Assembly (NCBI RefSeq): GCF_001426755.1
Contig: NZ_LMFJ01000002.1
Coordinates: 147,977-200,398 of the forward strand
Origin: Aeromicrobium sp. Root495
Lineage (GTDB): Bacteria; Actinomycetota; Actinomycetes; Propionibacteriales; Nocardioidaceae
DNA length: 52,422 nucleotides
Direction of reading: 5' to 3'
A model generated the notes under the pieces. That model saw only the letters and a list, made by a program, of their open reading frames with translations, did no database searches and was not told where the DNA came from. How positions within the stretch are numbered: the first letter of the stretch is position 1; each line of letters opens with the position of its first letter. Below are positions 51,788 to 52,422 of this stretch, piece by piece. A program made the translations under genes and the position numbers.

Positions 51788-52062
51788 GTCCTATGCGAAC
51801 GAACCGCAGGTGCTCCCGGCTGCATGGAGTGCAGTAGAACACACGCGATCAGGAGCCGACAACGGCGATTGGTCTGGAACTCCTCATAGTGAGTTGGCCG
51901 TGCACTCGCAAGGTCAGAGGCACAGAATGGCGGCCCGTTCCGGCGCGTACAGGTCTGCGGCCCAGCCGGTCACCGAGGTGGACGCAACACCGTGATCGAG
52001 CCGATAACGGCGTTGCGGAGAAACCTACGACGCCACAACCGCCACTCCGAACGGAGCACATC

Positions 52063-52313
52063 ATGTCAGTCTCTCGCCTGTCGACCCAGCACCTTCCCCG
52101 ACTCAACCTCTTGGACCTCATCGGGGTGGTGCCCGAGGCGCACCTACTCGATGCCAGACCACTCATCCGCGCGGCTGTGACTGCCGCACTGAAAGACGCC
52201 GGACACCCACCCGAGTCGTTGACCTTCGGTGAGATCACCTACGACGACGATGACGAGGACGGGTTCTGGTCCGACGTGAACGTCTTCTACCCGCAGGCGG
52301 CACTCGTTTCAGT

Positions 52314-52317
<4 letters not shown>
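52063..52317 (+). CDS. Small acidic hypothetical protein
   Basis: An 84-residue protein with ACGGAG before the ATG. It has a leucine-rich helical first half (LLDLIGVVPEAHLLDARPLIRAAVTAAL) and an acidic segment (TYDDDDEDGFWSDVNVFYPQ). It ends in a GTGA overlap with the next gene. No family is recognised. Confidence 0.6.

Positions 52318-52422
<105 letters not shown>

Overview
The window looks like a piece of a high-GC actinobacterial chromosome, most like Nocardioidaceae (Aeromicrobium/Nocardioides type). The reasons are strong G/C bias at third codon positions, frequent GTG/TTG starts, overlapping start/stop codons, and actinobacterial families (DUF1023 hydrolases, Asp23/DUF6286 clusters, Thermobifida-type cutinase, CU044_5270 proteins). 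The organism assignment is inference. Both ends cut genes, and the right end runs into 32 consecutive C bases, which looks like a contig-end artefact.

About 1-21.3 kb is ordinary host backbone. It holds: two paralogous DUF1023-type alpha/beta hydrolases, one cut by the window edge, with small secreted proteins and a WXG-like partner; a YwaF/TIGR02206 membrane protein; an FAD-Rieske oxidoreductase divergent from a MerR-type cobalamin (CarH/LitR-like) regulator, with palindromic sites between them; threonine ammonia-lyase; a TetR-P450-SDR locus with a perfect 20-bp palindrome; aquaporin; a seven-gene Asp23/DUF6286 envelope-stress operon divergent from an ECF sigma factor; and a secreted cutinase/PET-hydrolase-like enzyme.

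About 21.3-25.1 kb is a leftward mobile module: a small protein, a degenerate tyrosine-recombinase-like protein and a DDE-transposase-like protein interrupted by an in-frame TGA. Base composition falls and the accessory region begins here.

About 25.9-32.5 kb is the most interesting part. Seven rightward genes encode a MazF/PemK-like protein, a sigma-like protein, a zinc-finger anti-sigma-like protein, a Rad50/SMC-like ATPase with a zinc hook, a single-domain multiubiquitin-type ubiquitin-like protein, an E1/ThiF-like adenylyltransferase and a DUF6527-type zinc protein. The pattern ACCGGACA-N13-CGACGTC occurs three times with identical spacing, once ahead of each of three transcription units (before genes 1, 3 and 5). 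It resembles an ECF-type promoter (GGAC, 17-nt spacer, CGTC). I infer a bacterial ubiquitin-like conjugation module under its own sigma/anti-sigma switch, probably for phage defence or DNA-damage response.

About 32.5-52.4 kb is further accessory DNA: a secreted repeat protein, zinc-ribbon protein and secreted EEP nuclease operon; an orphan DNA methyltransferase; a frameshifted membrane protein; a peptidase-inhibitor-like secreted protein; a second ECF sigma with its membrane partner; a three-gene operon of STAND-like ATPase, GTP cyclohydrolase II and an HhH-GPD-like Fe-S glycosylase (a second candidate system); a metallophosphoesterase; a leaderless gene facing a small putative DNA-binding protein; and a Ser/Thr kinase with an RNase H/RuvC-like partner.
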